Shown: positions 39,407-49,180, numbered from the stretch's first letter. The stretch: DNA of 64,000 bases from Blattabacterium cuenoti (GCF_014251275.1 NZ_CP059183.1:268501-332500); one strand, 5' to 3'. The notes: generated by a model not told the origin, from the sequence alone. Numbers and translations: made by a program.

Positions 39407-40555
39407 TTATTTTATTTTCATACGGTAATTCATTCCTAAAAGAATAAAATGCTCATTTTTGTTTTCTTTTTTATATATAGGATAATTATCTATTCTATTT
39501 TGATATGCTAAATTAACACTAAGATTTTCATTTGAAGGAAAAAATTCTATTCCTCCGCCATAAGTATACGATTTTTTAAATAGTTGATTACTTTTTAAAA
39601 GAACATGTTCTTGATCATCTTGCATTACTTTTTCTTTATTTTTATAAATACCTATTTCATATGATCCTTTTGCAAATACATTCCATTTTGGACTAAAATT
39701 GTATTTTAATTTCAAAATATATGTACCAAATTTTGTAGATGGAATTTTGTCATGATAGTTTTGTAATATATTTGTCAATTCACCGTTTTTTTCTATATCT
39801 TCTTCACTAAATATATAATTTCCTTCAACAATAATAGGTTTTAAGTTCAATTTACTACCTAACGCTAATAATTTCCAAAATTTATTTTTTTCATTTTCTT
39901 TAAAAATAGAGTAAGACCATTTATTTTCCATTAGATCCTTCTTCCAATTCCAATTTATTGTTCCTCCTAAGGTAGGTATGGTTGACCCATCTTTCCTATT
40001 AATGTTTATGTTATTTGCAATTTGTAATTGAAATTTATGATTTTTGACGGGTAAAAAAACAAAATCTATTCCAATAGGATGGGTTTTAATTTTATACAAA
40101 TCTGAATAGATATATGTATCTGATTTTTCATCATCTGAATTAGAAGATTCTGTACTACCCAAAGGTATTGGTTGTTTTCCAATAATTAAGTTAAACTTAT
40201 CGTTCAACTTGTGTTTTAAATATGCTAAATCAAATAAATAATAATTTTGTTCTTCATATTGTTCTGGATGTTTTAATTTTTTTGATATGAAAAAATCAGT
40301 TTTGTTATTAACTTTTCCTAATACACTCAAATTAGTATCATTATAAAAATCTGATCCATGACTAATACAATTTTTATCTTGTATTAAAATTGAAGAATTA
40401 ATATTGTTATAAAAATCTAAAAAAATATTGGGAGTATTTATTTTACCATCATATTTATGATAAAGATGTTTTTTATTCTTTGCAAAAAGAATATTACTAT
40501 TACTAGTAATAGTAAAAAATACTATAATAATAAAAATAATTTTTGTTCTTTTCAT
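39407..40555 (-). CDS. Outer-membrane porin, phosphate-selective O/P-like
   Basis: Probable outer-membrane beta-barrel of 382 residues. The N-terminus MKRTKIIFIIIVFFTITSNS is a clear signal peptide with cleavage likely near residue 25 (LFA-K). The body shows alternating strands rich in aromatic residues, with FNLIIGKQPIPLGSTESSNSD and a final strand HFILLGMNYRMKIK. These resemble the OprP/OprO porin family common in Flavobacteriales. It is divergent from ftsK. A 22-base palindrome lies in the signal-peptide region (40494-40515). The family call rests on overall pattern, not a strong motif. Confidence 0.68.
   Translation of the reverse strand: MKRTKIIFIIIVFFTITSNSNILFAKNKKHLYHKYDGKINTPNIFLDFYNNINSSILIQDKNCISHGSDFYNDTNLSVLGKVNNKTDFFISKKLKHPEQYEEQNYYLFDLAYLKHKLNDKFNLIIGKQPIPLGSTESSNSDDEKSDTYIYSDLYKIKTHPIGIDFVFLPVKNHKFQLQIANNININRKDGSTIPTLGGTINWNWKKDLMENKWSYSIFKENEKNKFWKLLALGSKLNLKPIIVEGNYIFSEEDIEKNGELTNILQNYHDKIPSTKFGTYILKLKYNFSPKWNVFAKGSYEIGIYKNKEKVMQDDQEHVLLKSNQLFKKSYTYGGGIEFFPSNENLSVNLAYQNRIDNYPIYKKENKNEHFILLGMNYRMKIK
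40494..40515. repeat. Perfect 22-base palindrome at the start of the porin gene
   Basis: TTACTATTACT is followed directly by its reverse complement AGTAATAGTAA. It lies about 15 codons into the porin gene, in the signal-peptide region, where an mRNA hairpin could affect early translation. No function is shown. Confidence 0.65.
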
Positions 40556-40679
40556 TTTTTTAATTTTATATAATAAATATAATAAATTTTACAGTATTAA
40601 GTATAGATAAATTTTTTTAAATAAAAACAAAAAATATAAAATATTTAATTTACTTTTTTTCAAATACTGAATATTGAAT

Positions 40680-42530
40680 ATGAATATAAAACATAAAAAT
40701 AATATAAAAAATAATAGTATAATGCTATCTATATTTGTATTTTCCTTATTAGGAATTAGCTTGTTTTTGTTCTTAAGTTTCTTTTCTTTTTTTTTTCATT
40801 GGGAAAACGATCAAAGCAAATTATATCAACTTTTAAATAACGAAGTAATTGCGGAAAACCTACTCGGAAAAATTGGGGCAGCTGTATCTCATTATTTTAT
40901 TTACTGTGGAATAGGAATAAGTGCTTTTTTTCTTCCTGTATTATTATTTATAACAGGATTTAAAATTTTCTTTTTTAAAAAAAAATTTTTAAATCCTGTT
41001 TATATATCGGTAATATATAAATTTATATTTTTTAGCATATGGATTCCTTTAAGTTCTTATATTTTTTTTCCTTACAAAGGATTGCTTAGCGGAATTATGG
41101 GTTTTGAGTTGGGAAATTTATTAATCAATCTTTTTGGAAAAATTGGAGTTTATATTCTTATTTTTATAAGTTTTATTTTCTATTTGATAGTTAACTATCC
41201 CCTTTTTCATAAGGATAGAAAAAAAAAAATACTGTTTTATGACAAAAAAAAACTTTGTAATACTCTATCTTTTTCTATAAATTCTATAAAAAAAAATTAT
41301 CGTACAAAAAATGATAATGATAGTAACAATCAAAAGCCATTACACACTATTTTAAAAAAAAAAACTCAAATTCCAGTTGAAATTGACTTTGAATCAAATA
41401 AAAAAAAAATTATTGAGGTTCTTGGTTATTATAATATAAAGATTTTTCAAGTAAAAACTATCATAGGGCCTACTGTAACAGTATATGAAATATATCCATA
41501 CATGGGTATACGTATTTCTAAAATAAAAAATTTAGAAAATGAAATTGCTTTAAGTTTGTCGGTAACATCTATAAGAATAATTGCACCTATACCTGGAAAA
41601 AATTCCATTGGAATAGAAATTCCCAATAGTACTCGTTACATTGTGTATATGAAAGATATTTTACTTTCAGAAGGAATAGAAAAAAAATGTAATAAAATGG
41701 ACCTTCCTATTTCCTTAGGAAAAACTATTTTTAATGAAACTTTTATAATAGATTTAACAGAATTACCTCATTTATTGATAGCAGGATCAACTGGTCAGGG
41801 GAAATCTGTAGGATTAAATGTTATCATTGTATTTTTATTATATAAAAAAAAACCAGAAGATATAAAATTCATATTAATTGATCCAAAAAAGGTAGAATTG
41901 TCTATATACAAAAAAATATCAAAATCTTATTTTGCTACAATTCCAAATTCTATAAATCCTATTATTACAAATTCTAATGATACAGAAATTATATTGAATT
42001 CTTTATGCAAAGAAATGGATAAAAGATATTCTATTTTAGAAAAATGTAAAGTTAGAAACATTAAAGAGTATAATAATGTTATTAATAAAAAAAAAAAATA
42101 TCATTTGCCTTATATTATAATAATTATTGATGAGTTTGCAGATCTAAATATTTCTTTGAAAACAAAAAAAATAGAAGTTTATATTACTAGGTTATCTCAA
42201 CTTGCTAGAGCAGTAGGAATTCACTTAGTAATAGCTACACAACGGCCATCCGTAGATGTTATTACTGGATTAATAAAGTCTAATTTTACTGCAAGAATTG
42301 CATTTAAAGTAAGTTCAAAAATAGATTCAAGAACAATATTAGATTGCTCAGGTGCAGAACAATTAATAGGTAAAGGAGACTTATTATTTTATAATAAAAA
42401 TGAATTAATTCGTTTACAATGTCCTTTTATTGATTTAACAGATATTAAAAAAGTAATAGACTACTATTCTCACAACAATCATAAAAAAAAAGAATATCTA
42501 TTACCGGAACCAGATGTTATAAAACTATAA
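40680..42530 (+). CDS. ftsK: DNA translocase FtsK, lacking the gamma domain
   Basis: Septum-anchored DNA pump for chromosome segregation. From ATG at 40680 (preferred to TTG at 40674) the protein has 616 residues. Four or so hydrophobic segments fill the first 180 residues. A very short linker follows, then the motor: alpha region (ETKTIIGPTVTVYEIYP-like), Walker A GSTGQGKS with K375, Walker B IIIIDEFADL, and IATQRPSVDVITGLIK. The chain stops at LLPEPDVIKL, where the winged-helix gamma domain that reads KOPS and activates XerD would begin. It contains A11 and A12 runs that stay in frame. Confidence 0.92.
   Translation: MNIKHKNNIKNNSIMLSIFVFSLLGISLFLFLSFFSFFFHWENDQSKLYQLLNNEVIAENLLGKIGAAVSHYFIYCGIGISAFFLPVLLFITGFKIFFFKKKFLNPVYISVIYKFIFFSIWIPLSSYIFFPYKGLLSGIMGFELGNLLINLFGKIGVYILIFISFIFYLIVNYPLFHKDRKKKILFYDKKKLCNTLSFSINSIKKNYRTKNDNDSNNQKPLHTILKKKTQIPVEIDFESNKKKIIEVLGYYNIKIFQVKTIIGPTVTVYEIYPYMGIRISKIKNLENEIALSLSVTSIRIIAPIPGKNSIGIEIPNSTRYIVYMKDILLSEGIEKKCNKMDLPISLGKTIFNETFIIDLTELPHLLIAGSTGQGKSVGLNVIIVFLLYKKKPEDIKFILIDPKKVELSIYKKISKSYFATIPNSINPIITNSNDTEIILNSLCKEMDKRYSILEKCKVRNIKEYNNVINKKKKYHLPYIIIIIDEFADLNISLKTKKIEVYITRLSQLARAVGIHLVIATQRPSVDVITGLIKSNFTARIAFKVSSKIDSRTILDCSGAEQLIGKGDLLFYNKNELIRLQCPFIDLTDIKKVIDYYSHNNHKKKEYLLPEPDVIKL
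40952..41000. repeat. 14-bp inverted repeat inside ftsK
   Basis: Arms AACAGGATTTAAAA (40952-40965) and TTTTAAATCCTGTT (40987-41000) are exact reverse complements around a 21-base T/A-rich loop that can pair further with small bulges. It lies in the membrane-domain coding region. Confidence 0.65.
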
Positions 42531-42582
42531 AACGATGTTAAAAAAAAGAATCAAAACTTTTATCTATAAACAAAAAAAAATG

Positions 42583-42656
42583 CGGTCTGGACGGGATTTG
42601 AACCCGCGACCTCATGCGTGACAGGCATGTATTCTAACCAACTGAACTACCAGACC
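42583..42656 (-). tRNA. tRNA-Asp (anticodon GTC)
   Basis: Read on the minus strand, the acceptor stem GGTCTGG pairs with CCAGACC with G73 as discriminator. The anticodon stem CATGC/GCATG holds the loop CTGTCAC, giving anticodon GTC. The T arm is CGGG-TTCGAAT-CCCG. It lies 22 bases downstream of trxA on the same strand, so it may be processed from the arginine/trxA transcript. CCA is not encoded. Confidence 0.96.
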
Positions 42657-42678
42657 AAATAAAATAATAATTATTTCA

Positions 42679-42999
42679 TTATAGTAGAGCATCTAATTTA
42701 TTTCTAATATCATTTTTAGATGCTGTCCCAATATGAATATTTTTTTTTTCTCCGTTTTTAAAAAAAATGATTGTCGGTATACTTCTTATTCCGTATTTAG
42801 AAGAAGATACTGGGTTATCATCCACATTTAACTTAAAAAATAATACTTTATTTTTATATTCATTAGTAAATATTTCTTCTAATAAAATGGATAATGATCT
42901 ACATGGAGCACACCATGGGGCCCAAAAATCCACTAGAATAGGTATTTTTGATTCTATTATTATTTTATTTAAGTTATTATCATTTATTTCTTTTAACAT
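42679..42999 (-). CDS. trxA: Thioredoxin with a CAPC active site
   Basis: Small thiol-disulfide reductase of 106 residues from the ATG at 42999 (MLKEINDNNL). An upstream TTG at 43029 would add ten lysine/phenylalanine-rich residues and is less likely. The fold signature ILVDFWAPWCAPCRS places the active cysteines at C30 and C33, with the proline loop SIPTIIFFKNGEKK. The active site is C-A-P-C instead of the classical C-G-P-C. It is the last protein gene of the arginine run, and likely partners are the peroxiredoxin and ribonucleotide reductase. Confidence 0.92.
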   Translation of the reverse strand: MLKEINDNNLNKIIIESKIPILVDFWAPWCAPCRSLSILLEEIFTNEYKNKVLFFKLNVDDNPVSSSKYGIRSIPTIIFFKNGEKKNIHIGTASKNDIRNKLDALL

Positions 43000-43045
43000 A
43001 AAAAACTTTTTTTTAAAAGAACAAAACAAATTTACCTATTTTGTT

Positions 43046-44137
43046 TCAAATTAAAAATTTAAAATCTTTTAACAACTTAATATATATATCTATTCCTTTT
43101 TTTACTTCTGAACTAAGAATATATTCATTAGAAGTGTGTGAACGTAAACTATCACCAACTCCCATTTTAATAGTTGGAAAACTCATAATACTTTGATCTG
43201 AAAGTGTAGGTGATCCATAAGTTTTTCTTCCAATTAATTTAGCTCGCAATACAATGGGATGTTTTGTATTTATAAAAGAAGAATTAAAATGACAAGAACG
43301 TAGTTTTATTTTAGAATTAATTTTATTTTTTATCATCTTAATTATATCATTAATTTTATAAAATTCATTAGTTCTAATATCTATAACAAAAGTACAATAA
43401 TCAGGAATAACATTATGTTGATACCCACCTTGTATTTGAGTTACATTTAAAGTAGTGTTTCCTAACAAATCTGACTTCTTATCAAAATGTATATTTCTCA
43501 AATGTTCAATATCTTTAATAGCAATGTAAATAGCATTGATACTTTTTTTTGAATTTCCAGCGGAATGCCCAGTTTTTCCTTTCGCTATACAATCTAATAC
43601 TATTAAACCTTTCTCAGCAATGGCAACATGCATATGTGTAGGTTCTCCTACTATTCCCAAATCTATATGTCCTATATCTTGTAAAATTGATCTTATTCCT
43701 AATGTTCCGGATATTTCTTCTTCAGCAGTAATAGAAAGAATTAATTTATATGACAATTTAGGTAGATTACTCAAATATATAAAAGTAGATATCATAGATA
43801 CTATTGATCCCCCTGCATCATTACTGCCTAATCCTATGATTTTTTCTTTTTTTTTCACAGCAATGAAAGGATTTGTTATCCAATTTTTTCCCGGATTTAC
43901 TGTATCGCAATGAGAATTAAATAAAATAGTTTTTACATTTTTATTTTCAGGATAATTACAATTTTTAGTCCATATATTATTAAATTTTCTTTTAACGTAG
44001 AATCCATATTTATTAAGATAATTTTCAATTAATACTGACACTTTATGTTCCTTTTTAGATATAGAAGGAGTATTTATAATTTGTATTAGTAGTTGTATAG
44101 CTTCTTTTTTTAAAATTTCCAAAGATACTACAGACAT
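43046..44137 (-). CDS. argE: Acetylornithine deacetylase-like M20 peptidase
   Basis: Metal-dependent deacylase of the M20 family, 363 residues, releasing ornithine-pathway product from its N-acyl form. Metal and catalytic motifs are FNSHCDTVNPGKNW, LGSNDAGGS, TAEEEISGT and GEPTHMHVAIAEKG, with GNTTLNVTQIQGG in the lid domain. It sits directly after argB (10-base overlap) and argF', which supports an ArgE role over DapE. If the pathway uses succinylated intermediates, as known for some Bacteroidota, it would act on the N-succinyl substrate. Confidence 0.87.
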   Translation of the reverse strand: MSVVSLEILKKEAIQLLIQIINTPSISKKEHKVSVLIENYLNKYGFYVKRKFNNIWTKNCNYPENKNVKTILFNSHCDTVNPGKNWITNPFIAVKKKEKIIGLGSNDAGGSIVSMISTFIYLSNLPKLSYKLILSITAEEEISGTLGIRSILQDIGHIDLGIVGEPTHMHVAIAEKGLIVLDCIAKGKTGHSAGNSKKSINAIYIAIKDIEHLRNIHFDKKSDLLGNTTLNVTQIQGGYQHNVIPDYCTFVIDIRTNEFYKINDIIKMIKNKINSKIKLRSCHFNSSFINTKHPIVLRAKLIGRKTYGSPTLSDQSIMSFPTIKMGVGDSLRSHTSNEYILSSEVKKGIDIYIKLLKDFKFLI

Positions 44138-44910
44138 AAAATAGTCTTATTGTTTACATTATTTAAATTTTCTGGCAATCCAATACTTACTTTTGAGACT
44201 CCATTTTGTAAAGCAAAAAATGCATTTTCTAATTTAGGGATCATCCCATCTTTAATAATATGATTTTTTTTCATTTTCTTAAATAAATGAAAATTAATTT
44301 CATGAAAATAAGATTCATTATCTTTAATATCTCGTAAAACCCCTTTTTTTTCAAAACAAAAATGTAATTCTACTTTACATTCATTTGCTAACGATATAGC
44401 AATATTAGAGGCAATAGTATCTGCATTGGTATTGAGAAGTTGTCCTAATCCATTATGAGTTATTGAACAGAATACAGGTGTAATATGGTTTCTCAATAAA
44501 AATTTAATCAAAAATGCGTTAATATTTTCCCCTTTTATATCAATATCTCCTACATATCCATAATCAATATTTGTTTCTTTTCTAATAAATGATTGTACGC
44601 AGTTTCCATCTGCTCCACATAAACCTAATGCATTACATTTATAATACTGTAACAAAGCAACAATATTTTTATTTAGTATTCCTGCATAAGTCATAACAAC
44701 TAAGTCTAAAGTTTCTTTATCAGTTATTCTTCTTCCTTGTACAATATTTTTTTGTATCCCCATTTTATTAGATATTTCATCTGCTTTTCTACCTCCTCCA
44801 TGAATCAAAATTTTGTATCCACGTAACTTACAAAAGTATTTTAGAGAAGAATGTAATAAATTCTCTTTATTAATTAAATTTCCTCCAATTTTTACTATAT
44901 GTATTCTCAT
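44128..44910 (-). CDS. argB: Acetylglutamate kinase
   Basis: Phosphorylates N-acylglutamate, the second step of ornithine synthesis. It has 260 residues of the amino-acid kinase fold. KIGGNLINKE opens the protein, followed by ILIHGGGRKADEIS, GLCGADGNC and NADTIASNIA. No N-terminal helix of the arginine-inhibited hexameric type is present, so this looks like the feedback-insensitive short form. Its ATG overlaps the argF' stop as ATGA (44907-44910) and its end overlaps argE by ten bases. Confidence 0.94.
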   Translation of the reverse strand: MRIHIVKIGGNLINKENLLHSSLKYFCKLRGYKILIHGGGRKADEISNKMGIQKNIVQGRRITDKETLDLVVMTYAGILNKNIVALLQYYKCNALGLCGADGNCVQSFIRKETNIDYGYVGDIDIKGENINAFLIKFLLRNHITPVFCSITHNGLGQLLNTNADTIASNIAISLANECKVELHFCFEKKGVLRDIKDNESYFHEINFHLFKKMKKNHIIKDGMIPKLENAFFALQNGVSKVSIGLPENLNNVNNKTILCL

Positions 44911-45890
44911 GATAAAGATTGTAAAATTTTCAAGAAAATTATCTGTGATGCATACACTCTATTTTCTGCTTGTTTCAATACAATACAATCATCACTATCT
45001 AAAACTGAGTCTTCCACTACTATATTTCTTCTTACAGGTAGGCAATGCATGAATTTAGCTTTATTAGTAATATTCATCTTATTTTTCGTAATCATCCAAT
45101 CTCTATGATCTCCAAGTATTTTTCCGTAATATAAATAACTACTCCAATTTTTTGCATAAATAAAATCCGCATCTATGAAAGCTTCATTTTGATTGTGTCT
45201 TATTTTAGCTCCATTAGAAAATTTTTCATTTAATTCATATTTTTTTGGACATACAATTGTAAAATCTATTTTATTAATTTTTAATATCCATTGAGAAAAA
45301 GAATTTGCTACTGAATGAGGTAATGCTTTTACGTGGGGAGCCCAACTTAATACAACTTTACATCTTTTTTTAAAAAAATTTGTACATTCTGCAATAGTTA
45401 TTAAATCTGATAAAGATTGTAAAGGATGCAAAGTTGCACTTTCCATATTAACAATTGGAACTTTAGAATATTTTAATATTTTTTTGAACAAAATTTCTTT
45501 ATAATCATAATCTTTATTTATAAGATTAGGAAAAGTTCTTACTGCAAGAATATCGCAATATAAACTCATTACTGAAATAGCTTCTTTAATATGTTCCTGT
45601 GTATTATCCATGATAATACCATCATTTACTTCTATCTTCCAAGAATCTTTATTAATATTTAAAATCCAAGTATTGCATCCTAAATTAAAAGCAGCTTTTT
45701 GACAACTAATTCTTGTTCGTAAACTATGGTTAAAAAAAACTAACCCAATTGTTTTATTTTTTCCAATATTGTTAAATTTATACGGATTTTTTTTCAAATA
45801 AATAGTTTCTTTAATAAGATCATATACATTAAATACATCTTTTACACTAAAAAAATTTTTCATATTCATGAAAATTATTATCTTATTCAT
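44907..45890 (-). CDS. argF': N-acetyl/N-succinyl-ornithine carbamoyltransferase (ArgF')
   Basis: Transcarbamylase of 327 residues that acts on acylated ornithine, so citrulline forms in N-acyl form. HSLRTR at 55-60 binds carbamoyl phosphate. HPLQSLSDL, VLSWAPHVKALPHSVANSF and HCLPVRRN mark the AOTC/SOTC branch; ordinary OTCase would not have the last two. The residue that separates acetyl from succinyl use lies near QEH (98-100); here it appears to be Q rather than the reported Glu or Pro, though the alignment is by eye. The ATG at 45890 overlaps the carB stop as ATGA. Confidence 0.88.
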   Translation of the reverse strand: MNKIIIFMNMKNFFSVKDVFNVYDLIKETIYLKKNPYKFNNIGKNKTIGLVFFNHSLRTRISCQKAAFNLGCNTWILNINKDSWKIEVNDGIIMDNTQEHIKEAISVMSLYCDILAVRTFPNLINKDYDYKEILFKKILKYSKVPIVNMESATLHPLQSLSDLITIAECTNFFKKRCKVVLSWAPHVKALPHSVANSFSQWILKINKIDFTIVCPKKYELNEKFSNGAKIRHNQNEAFIDADFIYAKNWSSYLYYGKILGDHRDWMITKNKMNITNKAKFMHCLPVRRNIVVEDSVLDSDDCIVLKQAENRVYASQIIFLKILQSLS

Positions 45891-48800
45891 TTATATTCAT
45901 TCCAAGATTTTATAAGTAATTCTTCCATAGATAAATAACAAAATGATTGTATAAAAATTTTAGCTAACCTAGCATTAGTAAGTAAAGGAATATTAAAATC
46001 TATAGCAGATCGTCTAATAGTATATCCATTATCCAATTCTGATTTATTTATTTTTTCTCTATTTGTATTTGTAATTGTAATGTTAATAACTAAGTCAAAT
46101 TTTCTATTTTTTATGAGTTTAAAAACATTTTTTTTCATATTTGTATTTGTACAATGAACTAATATTGATGGAATTTCATACTTGGATAAAAAGTTATAGG
46201 TTTCTTCTGTTGCATACAATATATATTCTTTTTTATGTAAAAGTTTCAGTGAATCTAAAAGTTCTAATTTTGACTTTATAGGTCCTATAGATATAAATAT
46301 GTTCTTTTTTGGAATAGTATACCCAACAGAAAGCATCGCCTTTAATAATGCTTCGTAAAAAGTATTTCCTAAACATGCTACTTCTCCTGTAGAAGACATT
46401 TCAACTCTCAAAATAGGATCAGCATATTCTAATCTAGAAAAAGAAAATTGAGAAACTTTTACTCCTGAAAATTTTTTATTATTATTATTAAGTAAACTTT
46501 TTTCTATTTTATTTTTCTTTTTTCCAAGAATAACTTTAGTCGCAAGCTTAATCATATTAAAATTAGATACTTTAGATACAAAAGGAAAACTCCTAGAAGC
46601 TCTTAGATTACATTCTATTACTTTAATATTATTATCTTTATATAAGAATTGAATATTGAAAGGGCCAGATATATCGAAATATTTTGATATTTTTTCAGAT
46701 ATTTGTATAATTTCTTTAAATAGATGAGGATCATTGATATTTGGAGGATGTACTAATGTAGCATCTCCTGAATGTACCCCTGCAAATTCTATATGTTCAG
46801 AGATAGCATAAAATAATATTTTTCCGTTTTGGGAAACTGCATCGAATTCAATCTCTATTGCCTCATTTATAAATTCTGTAATTACTAATGGATATTCTGT
46901 AGAAATAGTTCCTACTATATTCTCTAAGTAATTTTTTAGTTCTACTTGATTTAAAATTACTTTCATATTTGATCCTGATAGAACATATGAAGGTCTAATT
47001 AATATAGGAAATTTAACTTCTTTTACGAATTTTTTAATAGAATAAAAATCAGTGAATTCTTTCCATCTAGGTTGTAAAATTCCTAAATTATCCATAGCAT
47101 TAGAAAATTTATATCTATTTTCTGCTTTATCTATAGAAGTTGGAGCTGTTCCTAAAATTTTAACTTTTTTTTCATAAAGTTTTAAAACTAAATTATTAGG
47201 AATTTGTCCTCCCATAGATACTATAGTTCCTTTGGGGTTTTCTAATTCAATTATATCTAATACACGTTCTAAGGTAATTTCCTCAAAATATAATCTATCA
47301 CATAAATCAAAATCTGTACTAACTGTTTCAGGATTATAATTAATCATTACAGATCTATAAGATTCTTCATTAATAGTATATAATGCATTTACACAACACC
47401 AGTCAAATTCTACACTACTACCTATCCTATAAACTCCAGAACCTAGTATTATTACAGATCTTTTATCTTTTTCGTAACAAATATCATGTTGAATAGCATG
47501 ATAAGTTAAATATAAATAGTTTGTATTTGCTGGATATTCAGATGCTAAAGTATCAATTTTTCTAACATAAGGTATTATATTTATTTTTTTTCGTAATTCT
47601 CTTATTTTATTTTCTAAATCATAAACATTTTTGTTCTTGTTATTTTTTTTGTAAAAAAAAATACTAGCAATTTGCATGTCTGAAAATCCTAACATTTTCG
47701 CCTCTTTTAATAATTTATATGGAATTTCATACCAACTATTTATATATTTTATTTTTTTTTTTGTTTGCAAAATATTATCTAGTTGGGATAAAAACCATGG
47801 ATCTATTCTTGTTAATGAATGGATCTCTTGAATAGAAATTCCTTTTTCTAAAGCTTCTTCTAAAAAGAAAATTCTTTGAGATGTAGGCACTTTTAGATGC
47901 TCCTTTAAAAGTTTATCGGACAATGCTATTTTATTACTTTTTTTATTTATATTTATGAACCCTTGCTTCCCAATATCTAACATACGTATTCCCTTTTGTA
48001 TAGCTTCTTCAAAAGAACCTCCTACTGCCATTACTTCTCCAATACTTTTCATACTACTACCAATTCTGTTATAAACTTTGTAAAATTTATCCATATCCCA
48101 TCTGGGTATTTTACATACAACATAATCTAAAGCTGGTTCGCAAAGAGCAGTAGTATTCTTTGTAACAGAATTCTTTAATTCATGTAATCCATATCCTATT
48201 GATAATTTTGCTGCAATGAATGCAATAGGATATCCAGTAGCTTTTGATGCAAGGGCACTAGAACGTGAAAGACGTGCATTAACTTCTATTACACGATAAT
48301 CTTCAGATTTATAATTTAATGCAAATTGTACATTACATTCTCCAACTATTTTAAACTTCTTTGCTATAAATATTGCTATCTCTCTTAATTTAAAATACTC
48401 ATAATTTGTCAAAGTTTGTGATGGAGCTACAACAATACTTTCCCCTGTATGAATTCCAACAGGATCAAAATTTTCCATATTGCATACAGAAATACAATTA
48501 TCATATTTATCTCTTATAATTTCGTATTCAATTTCTTTCCATCCGTCTAAATATTCTTCTACAATAACTTTAGAAGAATAAGAAAGAGCATTATTAACTA
48601 CTTTTTTTAAATCATCTATATTTTTAGCTATTCCACTTCCTAATCCTCCTAATGTAAAAGAAGATCTAATAATCATTGGAAATCCTATTTGTGTAGAACT
48701 ATAAATAGCATCGTCTACAGAATAAACTATAAAGTTTTTAGATGTCTTTATATTTAGATAATTTAATTTATTTATGAATAAATTTCTATCTTCACTATTA

Positions 48801-49159
48801 ATAATGGATTCAATAGACGTCCCTAATACTTCTATACTATATTTTTTTATAATTCCCTCTTTAAAAAGTTGTATTCCACAATTTAATGCAGTTTGCCCCC
48901 CAAAGGTCAGTAGTATTCCTTTAGGTTTTTCTTTATTTATCACTTTTTCTATAAAAAATAGAGTTAGAGGAAGAAAATAGACTTTATCAGCTATTTCTTT
49001 AGAAGTTTGAACTGTAGCTATATTAGGATTAATTAATATAGTATAAATACCTTCTTCTTTAAGAGCTTTTAATGCTTGCGTCCCAGAATAATCAAATTCT
49101 CCAGCTTCTCCTATTTTTAATGCTCCTGAACCCAGGATAAGTACTTTATCTATTTTCAT
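45887..49159 (-). CDS. carB: Carbamoyl-phosphate synthase large subunit
   Basis: Makes carbamoyl phosphate from bicarbonate, ammonia (delivered by CarA) and two ATP, for arginine and pyrimidines. The protein has 1090 residues and both homologous halves. The first opens KVLILGSGALKIGEAGEFDYSG and the second SVIILGSGVYRIGSSVEFDW; each has its ATP-grasp domain (EVNARLSRSSALASKATGYP; ECNLRASRSFPFVSK). The C-terminal allosteric MGS-like domain is present (about residues 950-1090). It lies 21 bases downstream of carA and overlaps argF' as ATGA. Confidence 0.97.
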   Translation of the reverse strand: MKIDKVLILGSGALKIGEAGEFDYSGTQALKALKEEGIYTILINPNIATVQTSKEIADKVYFLPLTLFFIEKVINKEKPKGILLTFGGQTALNCGIQLFKEGIIKKYSIEVLGTSIESIINSEDRNLFINKLNYLNIKTSKNFIVYSVDDAIYSSTQIGFPMIIRSSFTLGGLGSGIAKNIDDLKKVVNNALSYSSKVIVEEYLDGWKEIEYEIIRDKYDNCISVCNMENFDPVGIHTGESIVVAPSQTLTNYEYFKLREIAIFIAKKFKIVGECNVQFALNYKSEDYRVIEVNARLSRSSALASKATGYPIAFIAAKLSIGYGLHELKNSVTKNTTALCEPALDYVVCKIPRWDMDKFYKVYNRIGSSMKSIGEVMAVGGSFEEAIQKGIRMLDIGKQGFININKKSNKIALSDKLLKEHLKVPTSQRIFFLEEALEKGISIQEIHSLTRIDPWFLSQLDNILQTKKKIKYINSWYEIPYKLLKEAKMLGFSDMQIASIFFYKKNNKNKNVYDLENKIRELRKKINIIPYVRKIDTLASEYPANTNYLYLTYHAIQHDICYEKDKRSVIILGSGVYRIGSSVEFDWCCVNALYTINEESYRSVMINYNPETVSTDFDLCDRLYFEEITLERVLDIIELENPKGTIVSMGGQIPNNLVLKLYEKKVKILGTAPTSIDKAENRYKFSNAMDNLGILQPRWKEFTDFYSIKKFVKEVKFPILIRPSYVLSGSNMKVILNQVELKNYLENIVGTISTEYPLVITEFINEAIEIEFDAVSQNGKILFYAISEHIEFAGVHSGDATLVHPPNINDPHLFKEIIQISEKISKYFDISGPFNIQFLYKDNNIKVIECNLRASRSFPFVSKVSNFNMIKLATKVILGKKKNKIEKSLLNNNNKKFSGVKVSQFSFSRLEYADPILRVEMSSTGEVACLGNTFYEALLKAMLSVGYTIPKKNIFISIGPIKSKLELLDSLKLLHKKEYILYATEETYNFLSKYEIPSILVHCTNTNMKKNVFKLIKNRKFDLVINITITNTNREKINKSELDNGYTIRRSAIDFNIPLLTNARLAKIFIQSFCYLSMEELLIKSWNEYK

Positions 49160-49180
49160 TTCATTAATTTTTGAATATTC

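Noticed and set aside
43536..43913. A 125-codon plus-strand open frame
   Set aside because: It is antisense to argE; the argE motifs lie in the other strand.
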